A stretch of 64,000 nucleotides of DNA, taken from positions 81,001 through 145,000 of the forward strand of contig JAHBUR010000009.1 of assembly GCA_019637975.1 (NCBI GenBank), given 5' to 3'. Of the stretch, positions 1 through 9,063 are shown one piece after another. A program made the position numbers and the translations under genes. The notes beneath the pieces were generated by a model, which saw only the letters and a program-made list of their open reading frames with translations, was not told the DNA's origin and made no database searches. The number at the start of each line of letters is the position of its first letter. Within the stretch, counting starts at the first letter, position 1. The DNA comes from Bacteroidota bacterium (lineage in GTDB: Bacteria; Bacteroidota; Ignavibacteria; UBA10030; UBA6906).

Positions 1-2345
1 TGCGTGAAGCCCAGTCCCAACTCGTCATCAAGAAACGGCTCATTGTCGTAGCGAAATGTCCGATCAAGGCCCGGCACAATGACTATGGGAAATTCGAGGC
101 CTTTCGCAGCGTGAATAGTCATGATTCTCACGGCATCGGCCAGCACATCAACGGACGCCTGGCCTTCCTTTTCCTCCTGTTCGATCAATCGTTTCAGCCT
201 TCCGACAAAATCGTACAGCGTCGTGAAGCCCTGTTGTTCGTAGCTTCGTGCAAAACGTTTGAGCTTTTCAAGATTGGCAAATGTCTGCTCGGCGCGCGGT
301 GTTCCTGCAACAAAACCTGCATAGGCGGTATCGTTTACAATGCGGTTGACTATTTCGGGAACGGGAAGCCGCGTTGCAACAGTCGTATGCTCAGCGAGAA
401 TTGAGACAGCCCGGACAACCGATGTGAACTGTTTCGCCTTGCCTTTGCCCGAAGCAATCAGGTTCCAGAAACTTCCTCCGCGTCTATCCAGCGAAAGTTC
501 GTACAACTCGGCATCAGAAACATTGTAGAAGGGAGATCGAAGAATTCCGGCAAGAGCCACGTCATCATCCGTGTTCAACAGAAACCGGAAATAGTTGTAG
601 AAGTCATAGATGCCCTGCGTCTGAAAATATCCGACTCCGCTGCTGACAAGATAGGGAATGCCGTGGCGAATCAGCGCATCTTCAAGATCGGAAAGACCCG
701 TCCGGCTGCGCAGAAGAATCGCAAAATCACTGAAACCGGCGGAACGGGAGTTCTCCTCTTTCGAAAATACCTGACAGGGTTCGGATCGCAACTGAATGAT
801 GCGTCTCGCAATCAACTCCCCTTCCGATATTTTATTCTCCTCTTCATCGATCGAGGGCTCACGCACAATCAGTTCAACTCTTCCCGGAGCCTTGTTTTGC
901 CGCCCCTGGACCAGCGGTTCATACGAGACTTCGTATTTGCCGTTCTCCCCCTTCATCAACGGTTCGAACATAAGGTTGACGAAGGCGGCAATATCACGCA
1001 GCAACCGGAAGCTGTCCGCCAGCACAACCGATGCCGGATGGCCGGCACTCTCTTCAATTTCCCTTTTCGTCTGATTGAATACCGCCACATCGGCGTTACG
1101 GAAACCGTAAATCGACTGTTTCGGATCTCCTACTATGAACAGATTGCCACCCGACAGGTTGTCCATCAACGGCAGGAGAATTTCGTACTGAAGGGTGTTC
1201 GTATCCTGATATTCATCAACCATGATGAATCTGTAGCGTTGAGAAAGCTTGCGACGAATCCTCTCGTCGCGCAGAAGGTTCTTGGTCCGGATTTGGAGAT
1301 CCTCGAAATCCAGGTAGGCGTTTTCGAGCTTTGCTCCCTCGTAGTGTTCAACCGCATTCTGATACAATTCCAGCAATACACGCGAGTGCTGCAGAAGTAT
1401 CCGGTGAACCGAGTCGTCACCGTGTGTTACAAAATCGATGAGAGGTGACAGTGATTTGAACTTCTTCCTCAATCGTTCCGCTTGCTCACCGATGTTGCTG
1501 TTGTCACCGAATACTTTTTTCCGCAACTCACCCTTCTGAGTGAGCATTGCTTCGAGCAGTTCCGCGAACAACTGCAACCGTTCGTGAAGTGCCGTGGCGT
1601 GTTTGAATGTGCTGAAGCGCGGACGCAGGCTCATCATCGAGTTCGGCGTTGCAGCATTGACCAGCGCTTGAAGGTCACGTAATACGAGCGGATCCTCGAA
1701 TTCATGCTTCACAAATGCAGACAAATACGAACGCCAGAATGCCAGCACATCGTCGTCTGTCCGCTCGTACAATCCTCCGGGGAGTATCCACCGCTCCACT
1801 TGTTCGCGCTTGAGCGCGAGAGTGTGAACAATGTCCAACACTTTGAATTTTCCGAGAGCACGCAGTACCTCAAACAACCGCTGACGTCCGGCATGGGATT
1901 CCCCTTCTTTCAAGATACTGTCAAATGTTTCTTTGATCGCGGCCTCAAGCAGCACCTGCTGGTCGACCACTTCCAACACCGTAAACGCAGCGTCAACACC
2001 TGCTTCAACGGGGTATTCACGCAGGATTTTCGAGCAGAATGAATGGATCGTATCAACAACGGCACCGGAGAGTTGCTCACGAATTTCTTCCAGCGTATTT
2101 CTTGTTTGGCGATCAGGCGATGACGCAATTCTCTTGCCGATACCGTCTGCGATTTTGCGCTTAAGCTCGCCAGCGGCCTTTTCCGTGAACGTAATCGCAA
2201 CAACTTCTTTCACTCGTGCTTTGCCCGAGACGAGAATGTCGATGTACCGCTCCACCAACACAAGCGTCTTGCCTGAACCGGCATTCGCGGTAACGGAGAG
2301 ATGGTGTGAAGTCGTGAGGGCTCTTTCCTGAGATTGTGTCAGCAT
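1..2345 (-). CDS. addA: AddA-type ATP-dependent helicase/nuclease, N-terminal part (cut by window edge)
   Basis: Superfamily 1 helicase of the UvrD/RecB/AddA group, expected to unwind double-strand ends for recombination repair with AddB. Reading the minus strand from the ATG at 2345, an open frame of about 781 codons runs off the left edge. Visible motifs: Walker A ANAGSGKT (residues 20-27), motif Ia ITFTEKAAGEL, TIHSFC, the DExx-type box VDEYQDTN, and VGDPKQSIYGFRNADV. The phrase LDDELGLGF near the cut resembles AddA proteins more than UvrD or PcrA. The C-terminal nuclease domain would lie outside the window, so exonuclease activity cannot be checked. An AddB-like partner lies at 11580-14885 on the same strand. 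No clear ribosome binding site precedes the ATG. Confidence 0.88.
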   Translation of the reverse strand, partial: MLTQSQERALTTSHHLSVTANAGSGKTLVLVERYIDILVSGKARVKEVVAITFTEKAAGELKRKIADGIGKRIASSPDRQTRNTLEEIREQLSGAVVDTIHSFCSKILREYPVEAGVDAAFTVLEVVDQQVLLEAAIKETFDSILKEGESHAGRQRLFEVLRALGKFKVLDIVHTLALKREQVERWILPGGLYERTDDDVLAFWRSYLSAFVKHEFEDPLVLRDLQALVNAATPNSMMSLRPRFSTFKHATALHERLQLFAELLEAMLTQKGELRKKVFGDNSNIGEQAERLRKKFKSLSPLIDFVTHGDDSVHRILLQHSRVLLELYQNAVEHYEGAKLENAYLDFEDLQIRTKNLLRDERIRRKLSQRYRFIMVDEYQDTNTLQYEILLPLMDNLSGGNLFIVGDPKQSIYGFRNADVAVFNQTKREIEESAGHPASVVLADSFRLLRDIAAFVNLMFEPLMKGENGKYEVSYEPLVQGRQNKAPGRVELIVREPSIDEEENKISEGELIARRIIQLRSEPCQVFSKEENSRSAGFSDFAILLRSRTGLSDLEDALIRHGIPYLVSSGVGYFQTQGIYDFYNYFRFLLNTDDDVALAGILRSPFYNVSDAELYELSLDRRGGSFWNLIASGKGKAKQFTSVVRAVSILAEHTTVATRLPVPEIVNRIVNDTAYAGFVAGTPRAEQTFANLEKLKRFARSYEQQGFTTLYDFVGRLKRLIEQEEKEGQASVDVLADAVRIMTIHAAKGLEFPIVIVPGLDRTFRYDNEPFLDDELGLGFT

Positions 2346-2453
2346 GATCGGTTCGTGTGGTCGGGATGACAAGCATACTTCGTTGTCAAGTCGTGGGACG
2401 ATGCTCGTGTTCGTCTATGTTGCATCGGTCGCCCTCGCTCGGAAGCGCTATGC

Positions 2454-2654
2454 ATGAGAAATAAACTGAAAATGTTCAGAGAAGCAAAGGGATTCTCACA
2501 GGAGGAACTCGGCGAGCGGCCCGGCGCTTCACGTCAAACCATCACTGCAATCGAGAGAGAGAAGTATGATCCGAGCCTGCCGCTGGCGCTGGAAATCGGC
2601 GCATTGATTCGGAAACCCGTTGAGCAGATTTTCGTTGATACGGATGAGAAGTGA
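2454..2654 (+). CDS. Small XRE/Cro-CI family transcriptional regulator (66 aa)
   Basis: Single-domain DNA-binding protein of the short YozG-like XRE family. Residues 1-60 are a complete helix-turn-helix: KLKMFREAKGFSQEELGE, then ASRQTITAIEREKYDPSL, then ALEIGALIRKPVEQIF. The recognition-helix signature SRQTI..IE is typical. A proline (GERPGAS) sits where leucine is usual just before the recognition helix, which may alter the turn. The gene stands alone, divergent from the AddA-type gene and convergent with the M16 operon, so its target cannot be inferred. Family is fairly sure, function unknown. Confidence 0.8.
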   Translation: MRNKLKMFREAKGFSQEELGERPGASRQTITAIEREKYDPSLPLALEIGALIRKPVEQIFVDTDEK

Positions 2655-2672
2655 AACGCGCATTAAACACAT

Positions 2673-2696
2673 AAGGTGGGCCGTGCGACCCACCTT
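2673..2696. terminator. Hairpin between convergent genes
   Basis: Perfect 8-bp inverted repeat AAGGTGGG / CCCACCTT with an 8-nt loop, between the end of the XRE gene and the end of the M16 operon. There is no real T-run on either side, so a terminator role is plausible from position only. Confidence 0.45.
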
Positions 2697-2744
2697 TGTC
2701 AACTGTGTACACCTGCGGATTCATCCCGCATTGATTGATACGAG

Positions 2745-4286
2745 CTACCGGAACCTTTCTACGTCCTTTCTTTCCAACACTCTTCCCGGGCTCTCGTTCT
2801 CAAACAATTCCCCGACAGGAACAACGCGTGATTTCGTCTTGTTGATGCCGAGCGGAAGCATGGCAATGACTTTGTCTTCTTCAAGAATTCGTTCGGAAAC
2901 CGGCGATGCATACGTTATAGGCGACGGCTCGTTCTTCGCCATCTTTTCCATCAAGTCTTGAGCGTCGTTCGCCACGATGGCTACCTTCATGTTCTTCGGA
3001 TCGATGTACTTCTTGATGGCAGTGTTGACGTCTGAAACCTTCAGTGTCTTCAGCTCTTTCTCAATCCGATCTATGAAATACTCCGTGCCGTAGAACTCGG
3101 AATCCATTTTGTATCCGAGTCTCCGGTCAAGTGTTTGTGCCCAGAGTTTTGAATAGTTCGTCACGAATTTGCGTGTCGCCTCGAAGTCCTTTTCCGAAAG
3201 CCCCTTGTCAACGAATTTCTCCAGTTCATACATCGCTGCACGTACGGCAAAATGTGCATTTTCGGGCTGTACCGGTCGCAGCCACACACTGAAGTATTGT
3301 TGCCGAAGCGGCGTGTTGACATTCGGGAATGTTGTGCCGGAAGTTCCGCCCGTGAAACGCTCGATGTACGAGTAGTCGCCGTAGTTCAATCCCCTGTCTC
3401 CGCGCAAGCGGTTCATCAGAACGCCGTTGAACGTTCGATGTTCGCCGAGGTACGAGTTAGCAACCATCAGGGCGTAGAAGTCCTTGTCCTTGCGAGTTAT
3501 CGGCAACGGATGCCCCATGGAAATTGCAGTTCCGCGGGCGGGCTTCTGGACAAAGTCGATTTCCAGCCCCTCGATCTTGCGGGGGGCGGGAAGCTGTACC
3601 GGCTCGAACTTGCCCTCGGGAAGCTTACTGAAATCGCTTCTCATTGTGGCAACAAGCGACGCCGGATAGCCGCCGGCAATTCCGATCCAGATTCTTCCCG
3701 TCGTATACATATTCTTGTAATACGCTTTGACATCGTCGAGCGTAATGGATGTCAAGCCCTGCACTGTTGCGCCGGCCGTTCCATACGGATGGTCTTTGAA
3801 GAGAGAAATCAGAAAAGCCTCTTTGCCCAGGTTTTCATCATCTGTTCCGCGAAGGTTCTTTTCAAGATAACTCAACAGGAGATCCTTGTTCCGCGTGAAG
3901 TCATCCGGATCGAACCGCGGACTTAGCAACAAATCGGAGAACAACTTGTAATATGCATCGAGATGATCGCGATGAACCTGACCAACAAATGTCGTGATTT
4001 CGTTTTCCGGCTGGACGTTGACATTGGCAGCCCAGGGATACATCGTCGCAACCACTTCCTGATATTTCAAATCCTTAGTCCCGCCCTGTGCAATCATGAA
4101 CGCGGTTAAGGCGTTGATGCCTTCCTTACCCTTCCAGTCGTTGATGGAGCCTGCCCGAAGGATAATACGGAACGTAATCAGCGGGGAATTCTGACTCCGG
4201 ATTTCGGTTACTTTGATGGGTGTTTTGGCAACCGCCGTTGTCGAGAGCAGCACGCCGAAAATGATACCGAGTGTAAGTGATCTCAT
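2745..4286 (-). CDS. M16 family peptidase, zinc-site-lacking partner subunit
   Basis: Insulinase/processing-peptidase (M16) fold, 513 aa, with an export signal at residues 1-20 (hydrophobic, ending TTAVA). The N-terminal M16 start is recognisable (SPLITFRIILRAGSINDWKGK). Where active members carry HxxEH this protein reads NALTAFMIAQGG, so the zinc ligands are missing and it is probably the non-catalytic partner of a heterodimer. The C-terminal M16 domain is present (GDRGLNYGDYSY). Its ATG lies one base after the TGA of the active subunit, so translation is probably coupled. Likely periplasmic. Substrate unknown. Confidence 0.88.
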   Translation of the reverse strand: MRSLTLGIIFGVLLSTTAVAKTPIKVTEIRSQNSPLITFRIILRAGSINDWKGKEGINALTAFMIAQGGTKDLKYQEVVATMYPWAANVNVQPENEITTFVGQVHRDHLDAYYKLFSDLLLSPRFDPDDFTRNKDLLLSYLEKNLRGTDDENLGKEAFLISLFKDHPYGTAGATVQGLTSITLDDVKAYYKNMYTTGRIWIGIAGGYPASLVATMRSDFSKLPEGKFEPVQLPAPRKIEGLEIDFVQKPARGTAISMGHPLPITRKDKDFYALMVANSYLGEHRTFNGVLMNRLRGDRGLNYGDYSYIERFTGGTSGTTFPNVNTPLRQQYFSVWLRPVQPENAHFAVRAAMYELEKFVDKGLSEKDFEATRKFVTNYSKLWAQTLDRRLGYKMDSEFYGTEYFIDRIEKELKTLKVSDVNTAIKKYIDPKNMKVAIVANDAQDLMEKMAKNEPSPITYASPVSERILEEDKVIAMLPLGINKTKSRVVPVGELFENESPGRVLERKDVERFR

Positions 4287-4287
4287 G

Positions 4288-5643
4288 TCAGTTCGCTCCT
4301 TCCTGTGTCAGCAGAACAATCGTGCGGTTGTTGGCGCCGAAATATTTGTTCGCCACCATCATCAAGTCATCCGGCGTTACTTTGTCGTACAAGGCATACA
4401 CACGGTTGACGCTTTCCGGGTCGCCGGTCATCGAAATGTAGTGGGCGATGCTGTTGGCAATCGAGTTCGCATTATCCTGACCCATCGCATAGCTATATTT
4501 CAGGAATGATTTGATATCGGACAGTTGCTTGGCCGAGATGGGCGTTGTCTTCGCCTTTTCAATTGCCGCAAAGATCTCCTTCTTCACCATATCAATATTC
4601 TTCGGATCTTTGATTCGGGTAAAGATGTTGAACATGCCGGGGTCGCGTGAATCCCCCTGCCCGCCCTGCACAAACTCGACTGCCTGCTCTTCAACAACAA
4701 GCTTCCGGAACAGTTCCGATTGCTGCGAAAACACGTACTGCGAAAGCAGGTCTATCGCAGGCATATCAATGTGCTTGTCGCTGAACGCCGGACCGTGGTA
4801 CCCGATGGCTAGAATCGGCAGAGTCTGCGCTTTCCATTTCAATTCAAAGTACTTCTCTTGAGTCTGCGGAGGTTCCTGCGGTACTTCCAACACATAACTT
4901 CCGCGCTTCCAGCCTCCATAGTATTTCTTTGCCAGCGTAACAAACTTGTCGTGCTTGACGTCGCCAACGACGAGAATCGCGCAGTACTCGGGCCTGTACC
5001 ATCTGTCGAAGAACTTCAGGCTGTACTCGTATTGGTTCGGCATGTCCTGAATATCTTTCAGGAAGCCCATTGTTGTGTGCTTGTACGTGTGATGCTGGTA
5101 AGCGTTGTCGTACAACTTCTCGAAGATGGAAAGAAACGGACTTGAATAGTTCTTATTGTACTCACCGAGAATTGCCCCTGCCTCGGTTTTGAAATCTTCT
5201 TCCGTGTATTTCAGATTCATGAACCTGTCAGATTCGACATCCATGATCGTTTCCAACGCGTCGGCGCTTGCGAGTGTGTGATACACCGTTGCATCGTTGT
5301 TCGTGAACGCATTATTGTCGGCACCAATGGATTTGAGAACGTTGTTAAACGCGTCTTTGTTATATTTGTCCGTTCCGCGAAACATCATATGCTCGAAGAA
5401 ATGCGCAAAACCGGAGAGCCCGGGCTCGATTTCGTTGCGCGACCCGGCCCGAACCACTGTGTAATACGCAATAATGCCGGGGCTGTCAAACGGAATAGAA
5501 ATGATGTTCAGCCCGTTATCCAGCATCGTTTGATGAATCGGATACGGAAAGACTTTAGCGTCCTTCTTCACATCCGGCGGACCCGCGATCATTGCCGCAA
5601 CAACAAGCGGCACGAGCGCGAATGCGAGCATGTTCTTGCTCAT
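4288..5643 (-). CDS. M16 family zinc metallopeptidase, catalytic subunit
   Basis: Active M16 peptidase, 451 aa, exported by an N-terminal hydrophobic signal. The zinc motif HFFEH sits in GLSGFAHFFEHMMFRGT, and the third ligand glutamate is in the downstream helix TEEDFKTEAGAILGEY. The C-terminal half has the usual second M16 domain. The start is well supported by AAGGAGG seven bases before the ATG. First gene of a two-gene operon with the zinc-site-lacking homologue; such pairs are common in Gram-negative bacteria and are thought to form clam-shell heterodimers that degrade peptides. A promoter reads well at 5753-5781. Confidence 0.93.
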   Translation of the reverse strand: MSKNMLAFALVPLVVAAMIAGPPDVKKDAKVFPYPIHQTMLDNGLNIISIPFDSPGIIAYYTVVRAGSRNEIEPGLSGFAHFFEHMMFRGTDKYNKDAFNNVLKSIGADNNAFTNNDATVYHTLASADALETIMDVESDRFMNLKYTEEDFKTEAGAILGEYNKNYSSPFLSIFEKLYDNAYQHHTYKHTTMGFLKDIQDMPNQYEYSLKFFDRWYRPEYCAILVVGDVKHDKFVTLAKKYYGGWKRGSYVLEVPQEPPQTQEKYFELKWKAQTLPILAIGYHGPAFSDKHIDMPAIDLLSQYVFSQQSELFRKLVVEEQAVEFVQGGQGDSRDPGMFNIFTRIKDPKNIDMVKKEIFAAIEKAKTTPISAKQLSDIKSFLKYSYAMGQDNANSIANSIAHYISMTGDPESVNRVYALYDKVTPDDLMMVANKYFGANNRTIVLLTQEGAN

Positions 5644-5752
5644 GTAACCTCCTTATTAAGTGATTTGTTGGTAGAAATGCTCCTTCACACAAAACGCATC
5701 AGATATCTAGTGAACGATGGAGAGTGTAGTAAAAACCTCATACTTGTACGAA

Positions 5753-5781
5753 ATTGTACCGAAAAGTTGCATGTCTGTCGA
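5753..5781 (-). promoter_or_regulatory. Predicted promoter of the M16 peptidase operon
   Basis: Minus strand: TCGACA, 17-base spacer, TACAAT, each hexamer one mismatch from the sigma-70 consensus. It lies just beyond the DUF971 stop and about 110 bases before the M16 start codon. Confidence 0.55.
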
Positions 5782-5784
5782 CAC

Positions 5785-6084
5785 TCACTGCAGGCCGTCA
5801 AGATTTCTCAGATACTCCCACGTATAAATTCCCGTCTTGTGCCCGTCGCCCCACGTGATGACAATAGCGTTGCGTCCGGAAAGTTCGAGAGAACGCAACT
5901 CAGTTTGATTGGCAATGGGCAGACTGAACAGACCCTGACGCCGGTTTTCCTCCTGTTCATGGAGGCACGTTGCACACGGACAATGCCCGCGCAAAAAATC
6001 AGTCGTGAATATCGATTCACGATCGTCATCCCAGATAAATGTGATTTCGTTGGGAGATGTGCGTTTGATCTGTTTGGGCTGCAT
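5785..6084 (-). CDS. DUF971 domain protein (GBBH-like N-terminal domain)
   Basis: Stand-alone DUF971 protein of 99 aa. The fold is known from the N-terminus of gamma-butyrobetaine hydroxylase and as fusions or neighbours of Mrp/ApbC-type iron-sulfur carriers. Visible marks are ITFIWDDDRESIF, the cysteine pair in RGHCPCATC (a metal-ligand candidate) and the ending VITWGDGHKTGIYTWEYLR. It starts four bases after the DUF4032 stop, so the two are co-transcribed. Biochemical role is not established for the short form; a link to metal or iron-sulfur handling is inference. Confidence 0.85.
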   Translation of the reverse strand: MQPKQIKRTSPNEITFIWDDDRESIFTTDFLRGHCPCATCLHEQEENRRQGLFSLPIANQTELRSLELSGRNAIVITWGDGHKTGIYTWEYLRNLDGLQ

Positions 6085-6088
6085 ATTG

Positions 6089-7339
6089 TCAGGAATAGAT
6101 CAGCTGCAAAGCAGGAGGAAGACGTTTGAATAATGCCCTCAACTCCCTGATGATGGAACGAAGAATTGGCTGCGGCAGTTTTCGTGTTGCCTTGTTCTTC
6201 ACAAAATCACGTGCAGCCACGATCAATCCGACATCCTTACCCGCCTTTTCGCTGAGAAGATATTTGTGTTCCATAATTTCGACGTAGAGACTTGCCGCTG
6301 TTTTCTCCGGAAAAAAATCGGCGACATCGTACTGCAGAAACACTTTGCATACAGGCTGAAACACATCCCTGTACCACTCTTCTGCCGCATCAACAAGCGG
6401 TACTTCACGGCCGAGCCGTTCGCTGACGTACCATTTGTGTTCACTGATATGTTTCAATAATACCTTCGCATACCCCTTCACGTCGAAATCACCAAGCAGT
6501 TTGTCAACATCAATGTGCGTCATCAGCTCGAACGACCGCATTTCCTGCTCAACCGCGTACCGTTTGTGATATGAGTCGAGAATGAACCGATAGTCTTCGT
6601 CGGTCATGACGGCGTCACGCACAATGCCGCTTGCGCGCAAGTCCGCTTCAGTCCATTGCATCGACTCAAGAAAGAACTCAACATCAGCATGGCGCAGTGA
6701 ATCGGTAATCGAGCGGTGGATTTCGACTGTTTCGGCATCGGCAAGTACGGCGCGCAATCGAGTGCGAGGGCCAAGTTCGGGCTCGGCCTCGTTGCTGAAG
6801 TTGATCAACATGTTGGCAAGCGACGCATCACCCCAGTACACACCTTGAGAGTGCATTTCTACAAACAATCGAATTACGGCATCCCAGATTCTTCTTCTGC
6901 TTTCCTTTGAGAAGCCTCTCCTGAACAGGAACGAATCCGGGACTACTTTCTCCATTAACTCCGTAATGAGAAAGCCGGTATGGCGTTCTTGCGGCAACCG
7001 TCCGACTTTCGTCTCGATGATTGTTGTACCGTCATTCCTCGCTACGAAGCCGACAGGCCACAGAGTATGAATTTCCATTTCGCGAAGCCGGATATACGTT
7101 GCATATTCCCGCCTGGCGCTTTCCAGCGACGTTTCCTTGATGGCATACCGATGGCTGTTCGATTCTACAAAGCGCACAACGTGACGCGAGAGCCCGCTTT
7201 TCACTTCGAGAAGTCTGATGCCGTGTTCCTCCCATTGTTCAAGGGACTCTTGCCAGGGGAGGTTGAAGAGTACCGGCAGGGATTCGCCGGGAACAAAGAA
7301 CTGCAGATTCCCGTCGAGCTTTGAAGGAGAGGCAATCAT
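6089..7339 (-). CDS. DUF4032 family protein with kinase-like fold
   Basis: 416 aa. The N-terminal two thirds resemble the lipopolysaccharide-kinase/protein-kinase-like superfamily: a nucleotide-lobe stretch (LREMEIHTLWPVGFV), a catalytic-loop-like segment GVYWGDASLANMLINF near residues 170-185, and a magnesium-loop-like LADAETVE. The loop reads WGDxxxxN rather than the canonical HxDxxxxN, so activity is uncertain. GAGGG five bases before the ATG supports the start. It lies 34 bases after purC and just before DUF971. The family is known mostly as a conserved domain of unknown function. Confidence 0.75.
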   Translation of the reverse strand: MIASPSKLDGNLQFFVPGESLPVLFNLPWQESLEQWEEHGIRLLEVKSGLSRHVVRFVESNSHRYAIKETSLESARREYATYIRLREMEIHTLWPVGFVARNDGTTIIETKVGRLPQERHTGFLITELMEKVVPDSFLFRRGFSKESRRRIWDAVIRLFVEMHSQGVYWGDASLANMLINFSNEAEPELGPRTRLRAVLADAETVEIHRSITDSLRHADVEFFLESMQWTEADLRASGIVRDAVMTDEDYRFILDSYHKRYAVEQEMRSFELMTHIDVDKLLGDFDVKGYAKVLLKHISEHKWYVSERLGREVPLVDAAEEWYRDVFQPVCKVFLQYDVADFFPEKTAASLYVEIMEHKYLLSEKAGKDVGLIVAARDFVKNKATRKLPQPILRSIIRELRALFKRLPPALQLIYS

Positions 7340-7373
7340 ATCGACCCTCGTCCGTTACATGACAACGTGCACG

Positions 7374-8273
7374 TCACGCCACCGGCTTGCCCGTGAGAAG
7401 TTTCAACGCCTCTTCGTATTTTCTGCTTGTTGTGCGGATAATCTCTTCGGGAAGCTTCGGCGGAGGCGGTTGTTTATTCCACTGAATGGAGAGAAGGTAG
7501 TCGCGGACAAACTGCTTGTCGAAACTTGGTTGGGCGCTGCCGGGCTTGTAGCGATCCATCGGCCAGAAGCGCGAAGAGTCGGGCGTCAAGGCTTCATCAA
7601 TCCATACAACCTCGCCGTTCTCATCCAAACCGAACTCAAATTTTGTGTCGGCGATGATGATGCCTTTGCCTGCCGCGTACTCCGCCCCTTTTGTGTACAG
7701 TCCTATTGTCAGGTCGCGCAATTTCGTTGCAAGCTCTTTTCCGACAAGGTTCACAACATCGTCAAACGAGATGTTCTCGTCGTGCGTGCCGATGGGGGCT
7801 TTTGTTGTTGGCGTGAAGATCGGCTCGCTGAGTTTGTCCGATTCTCTTAACCCGTCGGGGAGAGTTATTCCGCAAATGGATTTGGACTTCTTGTATTCAC
7901 TCCATCCCGAGCCGGAAATGTAGCCGCGAACGACACATTCGACTTCAATCGGCTTCAGCTTCTTCGTCAGCATGCTTCGGCCGCCGAAGATTTCCGGCGC
8001 CGAGCGGAACGGCTCGGGAAATTCGGTCACCTTTGTCGTAATAATATGATTGCCGACAACAGCGGAAAGATGCCGGAACCAAAATGCCGAAATCTGTGTA
8101 AGAACTCTTCCCTTGTTGGGAATCCCGTCAGGGAGAATCACGTCAAACGCTGAAATCCTGTCGGTTGCAACAATGAGAAGTGAGTCGCTGAGATCATACA
8201 GATCGCGTACTTTTCCTTGTTTCGTCGGCTTGAACCTTTCAGACGAAGTCTGGGTAATAACCGGGTAGGCCAT
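7374..8273 (-). CDS. purC: Phosphoribosylaminoimidazole-succinocarboxamide synthase
   Basis: SAICAR synthetase of purine biosynthesis, joining CAIR and aspartate with ATP hydrolysis in the cytoplasm. At 299 aa it is the longer form also seen in fungi. Diagnostic segments: [50 protein letters not shown], and [19 protein letters not shown] followed by LTPDSSRFW. No other purine genes are nearby. It begins about 80 bases downstream of the terminator at 8315-8357 and is followed by DUF4032. Confidence 0.96.
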   Translation of the reverse strand: MAYPVITQTSSERFKPTKQGKVRDLYDLSDSLLIVATDRISAFDVILPDGIPNKGRVLTQISAFWFRHLSAVVGNHIITTKVTEFPEPFRSAPEIFGGRSMLTKKLKPIEVECVVRGYISGSGWSEYKKSKSICGITLPDGLRESDKLSEPIFTPTTKAPIGTHDENISFDDVVNLVGKELATKLRDLTIGLYTKGAEYAAGKGIIIADTKFEFGLDENGEVVWIDEALTPDSSRFWPMDRYKPGSAQPSFDKQFVRDYLLSIQWNKQPPPPKLPEEIIRTTSRKYEEALKLLTGKPVA

Positions 8274-8314
8274 TGTGTCTCTCGATTAGGGGATGGATGC
8301 ACGTTTGTGTTGCT

Positions 8315-8357
8315 CCAAAAAACAAAAATGCACCGAGGAAAACAACCTCGGTGCATT
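8315..8357 (-). terminator. Rho-independent terminator after the 148-aa gene
   Basis: A 12-bp perfect stem (8327-8338 with 8346-8357; arm reads AATGCACCGAGG) with a 7-base loop. On the minus strand the stem is followed by TTTGTTTTTT. It separates the upstream gene from purC. Confidence 0.85.
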
Positions 8358-8377
8358 GGAATCGCGACTCATTGCCG

Positions 8378-8824
8378 CTACGCTTCGAGATTTGCGCCCA
8401 AAATTTCTTCGATCGTGCCCCGGTGGAAGCTCTGATCGGGAGGCGACGCCACCGTTGCCCGGCTGATGTTGCCCAGCTTCAACCCCGACCACTCCGAGTG
8501 GATCTTTGCCTTGACGAAATCTGTAACTGCCTTCTGAATGTCAGTCGGCTGGAGTTTCTTCTTCGATTGCGGATCGACAAATATATCAATCTTGATTTCG
8601 TTACTGGAAATCTTCTTTGGAACGATCATGTAGTCAATTTTCTCAAAATGCCGCCAGCCGTACGTGCGGTTCGTTTTGCTGAATGTTGAGGGAACATGTT
8701 TGAAGCTTCGTTCGTCAGCGGTGGGCAAAAGCGTGATGGTGACACGCTCGAATTTCTGAGAACCACGTGCAGGGACCATGCGGTCAATTCTCCAAGGTTG
8801 TTGTAAAAGGGGGTTGGTGGGCAT
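8378..8824 (-). CDS. Hypothetical protein (148 aa)
   Basis: Not recognised. A charged soluble protein without signal peptide or membrane segment. The central part (KIDYMIVPKKISSNEIKIDIF) looks like alternating beta strands; the C-terminal half has the amphipathic segment IQKAVTDFVKAKIHSEW. It is monocistronic, with a near-consensus promoter 28 bases upstream and a strong terminator just beyond its stop, which argues that it is a real, independently expressed gene. Confidence 0.65.
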   Translation of the reverse strand: MPTNPLLQQPWRIDRMVPARGSQKFERVTITLLPTADERSFKHVPSTFSKTNRTYGWRHFEKIDYMIVPKKISSNEIKIDIFVDPQSKKKLQPTDIQKAVTDFVKAKIHSEWSGLKLGNISRATVASPPDQSFHRGTIEEILGANLEA

Positions 8825-8851
8825 TGTTTCTTATTGCTTGATTGCGGGAGC

Positions 8852-8880
8852 AATATAGCTACAAATTGACGTTGTGTCAA
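8852..8880 (-). promoter_or_regulatory. Predicted strong promoter of the 148-aa gene
   Basis: Minus strand TTGACA, 17-base spacer, TATATT: perfect -35, near-perfect -10. The -35 is part of a TTGAC/GTCAA inverted repeat (8866-8880). The start codon lies 28 bases beyond the -10. Confidence 0.65.
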
Positions 8881-9063
8881 CTCGGCGAACTCAAAATTAT
8901 CTGCGAAAAGTGCGCTGCGTCAACGGCAATTCGGCATTTCTCAACCCGTTTATTCTGCTCCCTGCCCGAAACGAATATGCACAATCTCTGTATACAAATA
9001 CGTTAGCTCGCTCACTATTTTCTTTAAGTGACTGAGGAAAGCCTAAAAAAGTTTCAAAAAAAT

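Noticed and set aside
663..1448. Long open frame of 261 codons on the plus strand
   Set aside because: It lies wholly antisense to the AddA-type gene, whose motifs are unmistakable, and its own translation shows no domain.
5278..6129. Plus-strand open frame of 283 codons across the M16 promoter and DUF971
   Set aside because: Antisense to recognised genes on both sides; no domain, no ribosome binding site.
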